Shown: piece after piece, positions 24,745 to 33,276 of the stretch
How positions within the stretch are numbered: position 1 is the first letter of the stretch
Layout: each line of letters starts with the position of its first letter
Source: an uncultured Gemmiger sp.
Lineage (GTDB): Bacteria; Bacillota; Clostridia; Oscillospirales; Ruminococcaceae
Assembly (NCBI GenBank): GCA_944386225.1
Contig: CALXAH010000020.1
Location: 1 to 61,451, forward strand
DNA: 61,451 nt
Direction: 5' to 3'
Notes under the pieces: model-generated
Told to the model about the DNA's origin: nothing
The model's input: the letters and a program-made list of their open reading frames with translations, nothing else
Database searches by the model: none
Position numbers and translations under genes: made by a program

Positions 24745-25887
24745 TCACGAAGGCTCCGAGGCCTTTCGCACATGGTGTTGGATGCACAGCCGCAGCAGGT
24801 ACTCCCGCTCAAAACGGCCGGTGGTGCCGGGGCACACAATGTCCCACAGCCGGTGCATCCGGTACTGAAGGGTATTTTTATGGATGTGCAGCCGGTCGGC
24901 CGCCTGGCCCACACTGCCGCCGCAGTCGTAATAGGCGTCGGCGGTGGCCAGCAGCACTTCCAGTTCCGCCGCGTCCAGCTGTTCTTCCAGCAGGCTGTAC
25001 ATCTCCCGGATGCAGTCCTCCTCCCGGAAGGCGGTGCGCTGCATCAGGTACAGAAACCGGCAGTCCGGGTTCTGGATATCCTGCACCCCGCTCACCGGCG
25101 CGGCGCAGAGGGTCAGCGCCTGTGCGCCGGACTGGGGCGCCTGCCGCAGCGCCGTGCACGGCCGCCCCGCGCCCAGCCGGGCGGGTGCGCCCACCGCCGT
25201 TTCCGCGCAGGTGAGCATCCGGTGCAGGCAGTGGGTTCCGGTATCGCTTTTCAGCATCAGCAGCCGGTCGCCGGTCACGGCCCATACGTCCCGCTTGGGG
25301 TCCAGCAGATCCTGAAACTGCAGCTCCTCCGCCGCCCGGTACAGCCGCTGGCGGCAGGCCAGCGCGTCCTGCCGGCCGCAGAACTCCAGCGCCAGCACCC
25401 GCACCGGAAACCGCAGCCGCAGCCCCAGCGCCTCCCCCACCTCGGTCAGCTCCTCGGTGCCGTACCGGTCCAGGTGCAGCAGCAGCCGCAGGTAGGTGGT
25501 GCGCAGTTCGCCGGTGATCCGGTTCTGCTGATCCAGCGCGTTCTGGCGGAAAAACTGCTCGGTGTAGGCCGCCAGGATATAGGCGCTGTCCCGCACCTGT
25601 TCCGGCTCGCCGAAGATACCCACCACCGCGATCAGCCGCCCGTCGCTGAATACCGGCAGGTTGTAACCCTCCCGGGCGCCAGGCCAGCGGGCCAGGTCGG
25701 CGGGTTCGATGGCCACCGGCCGCCCGGTGCGCACCACCTGGCAGGCCCCCGCGTGGAGGGTACCGATCCGGCTTTCCTCGGTGGAGGCCACGATCCGCCC
25801 CTCGGTATCCATGATGTTAATGATCCGCCCGCGCACCAGCCGGGAGGTGGTCTCCACCAGCTGCCGGGCGATCTCCTCAAACCGCAT
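24745..25887 (-). CDS. CdaR-type sugar diacid regulator
   Basis: A 380-residue regulator of the CdaR/PucR class. The N-terminal diacid-recognition domain (residues 1-135) starts MRFEEIARQLVETTSRLV and contains NIMDTEGRIVASTEESRIGT. A central GGDEF-like region follows and the C-terminal PucR helix-turn-helix is seen as SVGQAADRLHIHKNTLQYRM near residue 331-350. CdaR proteins activate genes for glucarate, galactarate or glycerate use in response to the diacid. The target here is presumably the gntP-glycerate kinase pair immediately downstream (31-base gap). It follows the MBL gene by 15 bases. Confidence 0.9.
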   Translation of the reverse strand: MRFEEIARQLVETTSRLVRGRIINIMDTEGRIVASTEESRIGTLHAGACQVVRTGRPVAIEPADLARWPGAREGYNLPVFSDGRLIAVVGIFGEPEQVRDSAYILAAYTEQFFRQNALDQQNRITGELRTTYLRLLLHLDRYGTEELTEVGEALGLRLRFPVRVLALEFCGRQDALACRQRLYRAAEELQFQDLLDPKRDVWAVTGDRLLMLKSDTGTHCLHRMLTCAETAVGAPARLGAGRPCTALRQAPQSGAQALTLCAAPVSGVQDIQNPDCRFLYLMQRTAFREEDCIREMYSLLEEQLDAAELEVLLATADAYYDCGGSVGQAADRLHIHKNTLQYRMHRLWDIVCPGTTGRFEREYLLRLCIQHHVRKASEPS

Positions 25888-25902
25888 ACTTCCTCATTTC
25901 GT

Positions 25903-26730
25903 TTACAAGGCCAGGCAGTCCCCCACCGCCATATGGCAGGCGGTCACCCGGCCGTCGCTGTGCAGGCACTGTTCGGCCAGCGCGCCGGAACAATGGCTCA
26001 GCCCCAGTATCCGCAGGCCCATCCCCCGCAGCTCCTCCAGGGTGGCGCGGATGCGCGCCTCGTCGGCCTCCACCAGATGGGTGCCGCCGAACACCCCGTA
26101 CACCGGCCGGTTCAGCGCCCTGTGCACCCGGGCGATCATGTTCAGGATGCCCGGATGGGAACAGCCCACCAGCACCACCAGGCCCTGGGGCGTATCCACC
26201 GCCAGGCAGATCTCGTCGGAAAAATCGTCCGGTTCCGCGGCGCCCGGCTCTCCCCGCACAAAGCGGGGCTGGATCACCTCAAAGGGATGCACCCGGGGAA
26301 AATCCCCCACCAGCCAGCAGCCCTCCGCCAGGGGCAGCACCCCTTCGCAGACCCGGTGCTCGATGCCGTGCACGGCCAGAAACTCCGGCCCGAACCCGGC
26401 GGACAGATCGGTGTATTTCAGCCCGTCAAAGGCGTATTTGCGTTTCCAGAAGCCCGGCCCGGTGATCAGCGTTTTGCCGCCCAGCCCCCGCTCGGCCAGA
26501 TCGCGGAACCCCGCCGCGTGGTCGTAGTGGCTGTGGGAGCAGACGGTGAAATCCGCCTCGGCCAGCGGCACGCCCAGCCGGTGGGCGTTGCGGATGACCT
26601 TGTCGGATGCGCCGCAGTCAAACAGAAAGCGCATCCCCCCGGTCTCGACCCAGTAGGCCAGGCCGTGCTCGGCGGCCAGCGCCTTGTTTTCCGAGGGCTG
26701 GTTGTCCATCAGGGTGGTCACGCGCAGCAT
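25903..26730 (-). CDS. MBL-fold metallo-hydrolase
   Basis: A 275-residue metallo-beta-lactamase-fold enzyme. The zinc motif HSHYDH at about residues 66-71 is intact, with further ligands in VGCSHPGILN near 200 and LSHCSG near 248. The TLMDNQPSENKALAAEHGLAYW opening resembles the group annotated as 7,8-dihydropterin-6-methyl-4-(beta-D-ribofuranosyl)aminobenzene phosphate synthase-like proteins, but that activity is not implied. Start at 26730 is preceded by AAGGAGG; the open frame from 26772 lacks a site. First gene of the unit with cdaR, gntP and glycerate kinase, with a TATAAT box at 26790-26795 and a weak -35. Its link to glycerate use is unclear. Confidence 0.85.
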   Translation of the reverse strand: MLRVTTLMDNQPSENKALAAEHGLAYWVETGGMRFLFDCGASDKVIRNAHRLGVPLAEADFTVCSHSHYDHAAGFRDLAERGLGGKTLITGPGFWKRKYAFDGLKYTDLSAGFGPEFLAVHGIEHRVCEGVLPLAEGCWLVGDFPRVHPFEVIQPRFVRGEPGAAEPDDFSDEICLAVDTPQGLVVLVGCSHPGILNMIARVHRALNRPVYGVFGGTHLVEADEARIRATLEELRGMGLRILGLSHCSGALAEQCLHSDGRVTACHMAVGDCLAL

Positions 26731-26966
26731 CGCTCTCTCCTCCTTGCCGGGGCCGTAAAGGGGGCGGCCCACGCCCCATCGATGGTTTCATTATAACACC
26801 GGGCCCGCCGCCTTCGCATCGTTACCGGTACCAATAATGTTTGATTTTTTTCGTTAATCCGTTGTATTTTGTTAATTTTAACGGGAATGTGCGGTTTTTT
26901 TCTGCTTTTCTTTTCCCGCAGCGGGGTGTATAGTTAAGGCAAAACATGCGGGGAGGCAACGGGTAT

Positions 26967-27767
26967 ATGTTCCGGTATTTCGGCAGAAGCCGCGGGGTGT
27001 TCGCGGCGGGGCTGGTGCTCACGGCGGCGCTGGCGGTAACCATGGGGGTGCGCCGTGCCCAGGGCCCGGTATGGATCGCGGTGATCACGGTGCTGCTGGC
27101 ACTGGCGCTGGGCTCGGCGCTGAGCGTGCTGGCGGCCAACCTGATCGCCACCGGCTGTGAGCAGTCGATCCAGGAAACGCTGCATCTGGATCTGGACCCG
27201 GAGGCTTTTATCCAAGCCTATGCGCCGGCGGCGGCCCGTATGAAACCGGGCAGCGCGGCCCGGTGCGCGGCGGCCGCCAGCCTGGCCGAAGCCCACTGCG
27301 CCGCGGGCCGCTGGCAGCAGGCGCTGGCCACCCTGGAAGAACCCGGCCCCGGCCTGCCGCCCGCCCGTGCCGCGGCGCTGCGGGCGCTGGTGCTGCGCTG
27401 CCGCTGCCGGTACCTGCTGTGGGGGCAGCAGTCCGCCGAGGCCCGCCGGGTGCTGGAGGAGCTGAAAACCCTGCTGCAGCAGCAGACCGCCGAAAATCCC
27501 GGCCTGGCGGTGAACCTGCGGCCCCAGGTGCGGCTGTACGGGGTGTGGGCCGCGATTCTGGAGGGTCACCCCGCCGACGCGGCCGGGCTGGAGGAGCAGA
27601 TGCGCCGTCTGCCCACCAAGCTGGACAAACTGGATACCTGCTGGATGCTGCTTCTGAACAGCCGCCTGACGGGCGACGCAGAAGCCAGGCAGCGGTTCAC
27701 CGCCCTGCTGGCCGCGGAAGGCGGCGGGCTGGCCTGCGCCCGGGAAGCCCGGGGCGAAACCGTTTAA
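26967..27767 (+). CDS. Small membrane protein with TPR-like repeat region, function unknown
   Basis: A 266-residue protein not matched to a known family. Two hydrophobic segments lie at about residues 10-28 and 33-58, and the rest is a soluble, Ala/Leu/Arg-rich helical domain with the periodic pattern AASLAEAHCAAGRWQQALATL and AEARRVLEELKTLL, as in tetratricopeptide repeats. ATG at 26967 is chosen because GGGGAGG precedes it; another ATG at 26946 overlaps that site. A TATAGT box stands at 26929-26934. It ends before a terminator that overlaps the promoter of the next gene. Confidence 0.65.
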   Translation: MFRYFGRSRGVFAAGLVLTAALAVTMGVRRAQGPVWIAVITVLLALALGSALSVLAANLIATGCEQSIQETLHLDLDPEAFIQAYAPAAARMKPGSAARCAAAASLAEAHCAAGRWQQALATLEEPGPGLPPARAAALRALVLRCRCRYLLWGQQSAEARRVLEELKTLLQQQTAENPGLAVNLRPQVRLYGVWAAILEGHPADAAGLEEQMRRLPTKLDKLDTCWMLLLNSRLTGDAEARQRFTALLAAEGGGLACAREARGETV

Positions 27768-27799
27768 TACTCTCCGTATATTTTTCAAATTCAATTACA

Positions 27800-27830
27800 C
27801 CGCGCCGGTTTGCACCCCGGCGCGGTTTTT
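27800..27830 (+). terminator. Terminator after the TPR-like gene
   Basis: CCGCGCCGG / CCGGCGCGG with an eight-base loop followed by TTTTT. It contains the -35 box of the downstream promoter. Confidence 0.75.
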
Positions 27831-27838
27831 GCTACAAT
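27810..27838 (+). promoter_or_regulatory. Promoter of the LytTR-type two-component system
   Basis: TTGCAC (27810-27815), 17 bases, TACAAT (27833-27838), embedded in the preceding terminator. Confidence 0.65.
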
Positions 27839-27870
27839 AAAACAGAATGTAAGGTCAAGGGGGACCGGGG

Positions 27871-29196
27871 ATGTTTGCGGAGTATTTTTCCACCTACTAT
27901 CTTCAGCTGCACTACGGCACCGTCTTTATCACCGCAAACTATTTCATTGCGGTGATGCTGCCGGTCATGTTTGCGGGATCGCTGCGCCGCCCGCGGGCCT
28001 GGGCGCAGCTGGCAGGGCGGATGCTGCTCAGCTGCGCGGGGATGGAACTGTGCGGCGTGGTGCTGTATACGCTGCTGGGAGATGCCAACCTGCAGCCCTT
28101 TGTGGGGGGCGTGGTGATTACAGCCGCGGCGGCGCTGCTGACCCGTTCCCGCAGCCCGGCGGCCCGGCTGGCCATGGGCATGGGGTACACGGGGATGTTT
28201 TTCCTCACCCTGGGCATCACCATGATGGTGGGCAACATCCGGGTGGAGGAGGACTTTGACCTGCAGCGGGCGCTGGTTCTGCTGAACCTGACCCTGATCC
28301 TGCTGCTGACCCTGCTGTTCCGCCGCTTCTCCCGCATGGGGGATCCCGCCCCGGCGCTGCTGGCGCCGCTGGCGGCCGTCTCGGCGGCGTCCTGCGTGTT
28401 CGGGGTCAACGGCCTGTTTGCGTTTCTTCCCCTGTCCGCCTATACGGCGCTTCCCTATTCGCTGGTGCTTATGCTGGCGCTGGCGGTGCTGTACTGCAGC
28501 GCCTTTGCGCTGCCGGTGTGGCTGCGCAGCAACAGCCAGGCCCAGGCGGAGCGGTTTCTGCGCCAGGCCAGCGAAAACACCCTGACGGTGCTGCGGGAGG
28601 ATCTGGAGCACTACAACCGGGTGCGCCACGACATGAAAAACCAGTATCTTTACATGAAAACCCTGCTGGACGAGGGCCGGTACGAGGAGCTGCGGGCCTA
28701 CTGGTCGGACTGGTCGGATCAGCTGATGCCGCCCCACATGACCCTGGCCTGCGAGAACCAGACCCTGGCCATCATCCTGAACATGGAATCCGCCAAGGCC
28801 CGCCGGGCGGGGGTGGAGCTGGACGCGCGGGTGCTGACCCCGGCCCAGCTGCATATCGCCGACCCGGATCTGTGCAGCCTGCTGGTGAACCTGATCGACA
28901 ACGCGGTGGAATACCTGGCGCTGGACGACGCGCCCGCCCGCCGCACGGTGGAGGTGCGGCTGGTGCAGCAGTCGCTGATTCTGTCGGTGCGCAATCCGCT
29001 GCGCCCCGGCGATGAGGAAAAGGCCCTGCGGCTGACCACCGGCAAGGCCCGTCCCCAGGAACACGGGTTCGGCAGCCGGATCGTGGCCTCGCTGGCCCGC
29101 AAGTACGGCGGGGCGGTGTATTACCAGGCGGAGGACGGATATTTTCTGGTGCGGGTGATCCTGACCGACGCGCCCGCCGGAAAGGAGCAACCATGA
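27871..29196 (+). CDS. Sensor histidine kinase of the AgrC/GHKL type
   Basis: A 441-residue kinase. About six to seven hydrophobic segments fill residues 15-215 and no large extracellular domain is seen, as in peptide-sensing AgrC/ComD-like kinases. The modified H box is NRVRHDMKNQYLYMKTLL (His near residue 252), followed by a GHKL ATPase domain with N box LLVNLIDNAVEYL near 335-347 and FGSRIVASLARKYGG near 393-407. GGGGGACCGGGG precedes the start. Its stop overlaps the start of the response regulator by four bases, so they form a pair. The signal is unknown and no signal peptide gene was found next to it. Confidence 0.9.
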   Translation: MFAEYFSTYYLQLHYGTVFITANYFIAVMLPVMFAGSLRRPRAWAQLAGRMLLSCAGMELCGVVLYTLLGDANLQPFVGGVVITAAAALLTRSRSPAARLAMGMGYTGMFFLTLGITMMVGNIRVEEDFDLQRALVLLNLTLILLLTLLFRRFSRMGDPAPALLAPLAAVSAASCVFGVNGLFAFLPLSAYTALPYSLVLMLALAVLYCSAFALPVWLRSNSQAQAERFLRQASENTLTVLREDLEHYNRVRHDMKNQYLYMKTLLDEGRYEELRAYWSDWSDQLMPPHMTLACENQTLAIILNMESAKARRAGVELDARVLTPAQLHIADPDLCSLLVNLIDNAVEYLALDDAPARRTVEVRLVQQSLILSVRNPLRPGDEEKALRLTTGKARPQEHGFGSRIVASLARKYGGAVYYQAEDGYFLVRVILTDAPAGKEQP

Positions 29197-29932
29197 GAGA
29201 GGTATCCATCGCCCTGTGCGACGACGACCGGGATATGCTGGAACTGCTGGCCGGCAGCATCCGGGCAGCCTTTGTGCGGGAGGGCGCGGCGCCGGACATC
29301 CGGCTGTTCTACTCGGCCCAGGCGTTCCGGGCGCGGCCCGCCGGCCCGCCTTTTGAGCTGCTGTTCCTGGACATCCAGATGCCCGGGGAAAACGGCATCG
29401 CCCTGGCCGAATCCCTGCGGCAGGAGGGGCTGCCCACCCGGGTGGTGTTCCTTTCCAGCCGGGAGGACAAGGTGTTCCAGGCGCTGCAGACCCGGCCCTA
29501 TTCCTTTGTGCGCAAGTCCCATTTTCTGGAGGATCTGCCCCGGGTGGTGCACGACTACCTGGCGGACACCGACGCCGGGCGGGACACCGACCGGATCGCG
29601 GTGCAGCAGAAGGGCGGCATCCTGCAGTTTGACCGCAGCGAGGCGGTGTACATTGAGGGCAGCGGCAAAAACCAGCTGCTGCATCTGCACAACCGGGCGG
29701 AACCGGTGGTGATCCACAGCACCATGGATGCCCTGACCGCCGAACTGGAGCCCCGGGGCTTTCTGCGGGTGCACAAGGGCTTTCTGGTGAACCACCGGTA
29801 TATCCGGGCCATCCGGACGGGGACGTGCTGCTTACCACCGGGGCGTCGGTGCCGCTTTCCCGCCGCCGGGGCCAGGAGATCAAGCAGCAGTATCTGGACG
29901 CGCTGCGCCGGGAGGGCACCCTGCTTCTGTAA
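29193..29932 (+). CDS. LytTR-type response regulator with an apparent frameshift near the end
   Basis: A receiver domain (residues 1-125, SIALCDDDRDMLELL and FLDIQMPGENG with phospho-acceptor Asp) followed by a LytTR DNA-binding domain (RGFLRVHKGFLVNHRYIRAI near 189-208). After about residue 210 the reading frame runs into low-complexity Arg/Ser/Cys residues that no LytTR protein has. In the next frame the expected ending continues (GDVLLTTGASVPLSRRRGQE and a final EGTLLL) to a TAA at 29930-29932. One base is missing near 29813-29822, beside a GGGG run. As sequenced the protein would be 261 residues, ending at 29978 after translating through the terminator; repaired it would be 246. Either a real lesion, a switchable tract or a sequencing error. 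Confidence 0.85.
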
Positions 29933-29957
29933 CACATATATTTTACACTTTCTGTAT

Positions 29958-29995
29958 AATATCGCCGGTTTTGCTTAAAACCGGCGATATTTTTT
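29958..29995 (+). terminator. Terminator after the response regulator gene
   Basis: A perfect 15-base-pair stem AATATCGCCGGTTTT / AAAACCGGCGATATT with a GCTT loop followed by TTTT. The frameshifted regulator frame reads into this stem. Confidence 0.85.
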
Positions 29996-30001
29996 GTCAA
30001 A

Positions 30002-30214
30002 ATGCTCAATTCGATTATAGGTACATACTCCTGCGCAGATATCATGGAAATCACGGTGGATACCGAGGAGGACGGCTTCCCCGTTCTGACCGGGGATTGC
30101 GGCGGCATCCATCTGGCCGATAAGGAAATGACCCTGCTGAACAACCAGGAAGTGGCCTGCGCCCTGATCATCCTGGCGATGCAGCAGGCCATCACCGAGA
30201 ACAATCTGGCATAA
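30002..30214 (+). CDS. Short acidic ORF of unknown function upstream of the GH3 gene
   Basis: A 70-residue frame with GC-rich third positions and an acidic composition (MEITVDTEEDGFPVL), ending ten bases before the GH3 start and thus arranged like a gene in the same unit. No Shine-Dalgarno sequence stands before its ATG at 30002, nor before the internal ATG at 30044. It begins right after the upstream terminator. It could be a small gene, or the tail of a gene whose front has been lost. I do not recognise it. Confidence 0.4.
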   Translation: MLNSIIGTYSCADIMEITVDTEEDGFPVLTGDCGGIHLADKEMTLLNNQEVACALIILAMQQAITENNLA

Positions 30215-30224
30215 GGAGGCAGGC

Positions 30225-33101
30225 ATGAACAAGAAAAGCAAGGCCAGGGGTATCCTGGGCACGGTGCTGATCCTGGTTCTGGTGTGCGCCATCGTGACCA
30301 TGAACGTACTGTGCTATACCTATTCCAACATGATCAACCTGTATTTCCGCTCCACGGCCGAAACCGAGGAGCTGGATCTGAACGAGGTGGAGGCCCGGGC
30401 CCAGGCCGTTACCACCGAAATCAACGCCGAGGGTACCGTTCTGCTGAAGAACGACGGGGATCTGCTGCCCATCACCGGGCAGGTAAACCTGTTCGGCGCC
30501 TGTTCTTACCAGCAGCTGTACCTGGGCACCGGTTCCGCCGGCGGCTGGAACTGGGATTCCGAGAGCTGCCTGAACCTGAAGGACGCCCTGGCGGCCGAAG
30601 GCATCACCGTGAACCCGGATCTGTGGCAGTTCTATATTGACCACTACACCGAGAACGCCGGCCAGGCAGGCGGCGTGGCCAACATGACCGGCGCCAGCCA
30701 CAACATCGTGGAGCAGCCGCTGGAGATGTACGGCGATGAGCTGCTGAACAGCTGCAAGAGCTACTCCGACACCGCCATCGTGGTGTTCGGCCGGGCCGGC
30801 GGCGAAGGCTCCGACGCCATCATGGACATGGCCGAAGCCGACGGCGGCGACGCGGGCAAATCCTACCTGGAACTGCAGGACGTGGAGCTGGCCCTGCTGG
30901 ACTACGTGAAGGCCAACTACAAGAACGTGATCGTGCTGATCAACACCCCGATGGCCATTGAGTGCGGCTTCATCGACGCGGTGGCCGACACCGGCGCCGG
31001 CGTGGAAGGCGACGTGGACGCCGCTTTGTGGATCGGCCTGCCCGGCCTGACCGGCAACGCCGGTGTGGCGCAGGTGCTGGCCGGCGTGGTCTCCCCCTCC
31101 GGCCGTCTGGCGGATACCTGGGCCTATGAAGTGGAGTCCGCTCCCACCTACTACAACTTTGGCGATTACACCTACACCAACGGCGGCGACGACAAGTACG
31201 CCAACAAGTACGTCCATTACATGGAAGGCATCTACGTGGGCTACCGCTGGTACGAGACCGCGGCCGCCGAGGGCGTACAGCTGACCGATATCGTCAACTA
31301 CAACGGCGAAACCAAGAGCTTCGATTTCTCCAACTACAGCAGCATTGTGCAGTATCCCTTCGGCTACGGCCTGTCCTACACCACCTTCAGCCAGGAATGG
31401 GACGGCGAGCCCACCTACGACGAGGCCGCCGGCACCCTGAGCTTCCCGGTGAAGGTCACCAACACCGGCAGCGTGGCTTCCAAGACGGTCGTGGAGCTGT
31501 ACTGTGAGCAGCCCTACACCGCGGGCGGCGTGGAAAAGGCCAAGGTGGTTCTGGTAGGCTACGACAAGACCTCCACCCTGGAGCCGGGCGCCAGCGAGAC
31601 CGTGACCATCACCGTGAACAAGGACGATCTGGCCTCCTACGACTACAAGAACGAGGGCTGCTATGTGCTGGACGCGGGCAGCTACACCTTCTACAGCGAA
31701 CTGGGCACCAACGGTTCTCACTGCTGGGCCGCCCAGGACGGCAGCGTGCTGAGCCAGAGCTTTGAGCTGGCCGGCGAAGTGTACGACGAATCCAACCCCC
31801 GCTCCACCGATCAGGTGGCCGCGGTGAACCAGTTTGACGATGTGACCGCCGGTGACGGCAGCTACAGCGCCGACGACTACATGACCCGCGCCGACTTTGC
31901 CGGCACCTTCCCGGTTGCCAACCTGGAGCGCACCGCCACCGCCAGCGATGAGGTGATGGCCACCATCCTGAACGACCTGCGCGGCGCCCAGATCCCCGAG
32001 GACGACGCCTCCGTGACCATGCCGGTCACCGGCGACACCTCCATCGCCACCTACTGTGAGGATCTGGTGGGCCTGCCCTACGACGATCCCAAGTGGGACG
32101 AGCTGCTCAACCGCCTGACCGTGGACGAGATGGTCACCCTGACCGGCGCCTGCGGCTGGCAGAACCCCTCCATTGCGTCCATCAAGAAGAAAGCCTGTAT
32201 CGACATGGACGGCGCCGAGGGCCTGCATGACCTGGTAAACGGCACCAGCCTGAACATGTACAACAGCTCGGTGGTGACCGCCTCCACCTGGAACACCGAC
32301 CTGGCCTACGAGATGGGCTCTGTGTACGGCGACGAGTGCACCACCCAGAACGTGACCGGTATGTACGGCTTCTCCATGAACACCCATCGTTCTCCCTTCG
32401 GCGGCCGTAACTTCGAATACTACTCCGAGGACGGCCTGCTGGCCGGCTACACCGCCGCCGCCCAGACCTCCGGTCTGCAGAGCAAGGGCATCGCGGTGTA
32501 CACCAAGCACTTTGCGGTGAACGATCAGGAGACCAACCGCGGCGGCGTGCACACCTGGCTGAACGAGCAGGCCATGCGGGAGATCTACCTGCGCCCCTAC
32601 GAGATCTGCGTCAAGAACTCCACCTTTGAATACAGCGACGTGCTCAAGGGCGCCAGCGGCATCATGACCGCCTACAGCGCCATCGGCACCTCCTGGACCA
32701 GCGCCAGCTACGCCCTGTGCACCACCGTGCTGCGGGATGAATGGGGCTTCATGGGCCGCGTGATCACCGACGCTGTGGGCACCGACGGCTACAACGTGGG
32801 CGACGCCGCCGTGCGCGCGGGCACCGATATGTTCCTGTGCCCCACCGGCGCAGCCGGCCGCTACACCGAGCTGACCACCGGCACCGCTGCCGGCGTGGCC
32901 GCCCTGCGGGAGGCCTGCAAGCACCAGCTGTTCGTCTATGTGAACAGCGCCGGTATCGGCAGCACCACCCAGTACAATACCGCCTGGGTCGCGATCCCCG
33001 TGGCCGTGTCGGTGGTTCTGCTGCTGGTCTGTGTGGTTCTCTTCTTCAAGCTGGTCAAGCCCGCCTTCTTTCCCAAGAAGGGCAGCCTGACCGTGGAGTG
33101 A
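30225..33101 (+). CDS. Membrane-anchored GH3 family glycosidase with permuted domain order
   Basis: A 958-residue protein. Residues 8-30 form one membrane segment and about 925-948 a second, so both ends are anchored. Between them the usual GH3 order is reversed: the alpha/beta sandwich normally at the C-terminus comes first (EGTVLLKNDGDLLPI near residue 68-82, YPFGYGLSYTTFSQEW near 383-398), then a fibronectin-III-like domain (about 400-500), then the catalytic barrel (from about 620), containing YTKHFAVNDQETNRGG near 758 and the nucleophile Asp near residue 849 in WGFMGRVITDA. Reversed GH3 enzymes are known from Butyrivibrio and Ruminococcus albus. It probably cleaves beta-glucosides or xylosides at the cell surface. 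AAGGAGGCAGGC sets the start. Confidence 0.9.
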   Translation: MNKKSKARGILGTVLILVLVCAIVTMNVLCYTYSNMINLYFRSTAETEELDLNEVEARAQAVTTEINAEGTVLLKNDGDLLPITGQVNLFGACSYQQLYLGTGSAGGWNWDSESCLNLKDALAAEGITVNPDLWQFYIDHYTENAGQAGGVANMTGASHNIVEQPLEMYGDELLNSCKSYSDTAIVVFGRAGGEGSDAIMDMAEADGGDAGKSYLELQDVELALLDYVKANYKNVIVLINTPMAIECGFIDAVADTGAGVEGDVDAALWIGLPGLTGNAGVAQVLAGVVSPSGRLADTWAYEVESAPTYYNFGDYTYTNGGDDKYANKYVHYMEGIYVGYRWYETAAAEGVQLTDIVNYNGETKSFDFSNYSSIVQYPFGYGLSYTTFSQEWDGEPTYDEAAGTLSFPVKVTNTGSVASKTVVELYCEQPYTAGGVEKAKVVLVGYDKTSTLEPGASETVTITVNKDDLASYDYKNEGCYVLDAGSYTFYSELGTNGSHCWAAQDGSVLSQSFELAGEVYDESNPRSTDQVAAVNQFDDVTAGDGSYSADDYMTRADFAGTFPVANLERTATASDEVMATILNDLRGAQIPEDDASVTMPVTGDTSIATYCEDLVGLPYDDPKWDELLNRLTVDEMVTLTGACGWQNPSIASIKKKACIDMDGAEGLHDLVNGTSLNMYNSSVVTASTWNTDLAYEMGSVYGDECTTQNVTGMYGFSMNTHRSPFGGRNFEYYSEDGLLAGYTAAAQTSGLQSKGIAVYTKHFAVNDQETNRGGVHTWLNEQAMREIYLRPYEICVKNSTFEYSDVLKGASGIMTAYSAIGTSWTSASYALCTTVLRDEWGFMGRVITDAVGTDGYNVGDAAVRAGTDMFLCPTGAAGRYTELTTGTAAGVAALREACKHQLFVYVNSAGIGSTTQYNTAWVAIPVAVSVVLLLVCVVLFFKLVKPAFFPKKGSLTVE

Positions 33102-33222
33102 TCCACACCGGTACCTGTTTGGTATCCTCCTTCTTTTCCGTGCACCCTCCCGTACCGGGGCCGGGCTTCCCTGCGCCCGTCCCCATCGCATGATTCCAGC
33201 CGCGGGCGTCTGCACAACATAG

Positions 33223-33266
33223 ACGCACAGGCGCGCTGCCGAAAGGCAGCGCGCCTGTGCGTTTTT
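33223..33266. terminator. Strong terminator between GH3 and the zinc operon
   Basis: An 18-base-pair stem with a GAAA loop (33223-33262) followed by TTTT and more T-rich sequence. The 120 bases before it (33102-33222) hold no other feature. Its GGCGCGCTGCC core is the same as in the terminator at 9562-9592. Confidence 0.9.
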
Positions 33267-33276
33267 GCGTTTTTGT

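Noticed and set aside
30192-33215. A 1007-codon open frame on the minus strand opposite the GH3 gene
   Set aside because: Antisense shadow of the GH3 gene; Gly/Val/His-rich, no known motif.
9562-33262. Shared GGCGCGCTGCC stem at 9562 and 33223 as a repeat family
   Set aside because: Only the short stem core is shared; both are ordinary intrinsic terminators and the flanks differ.
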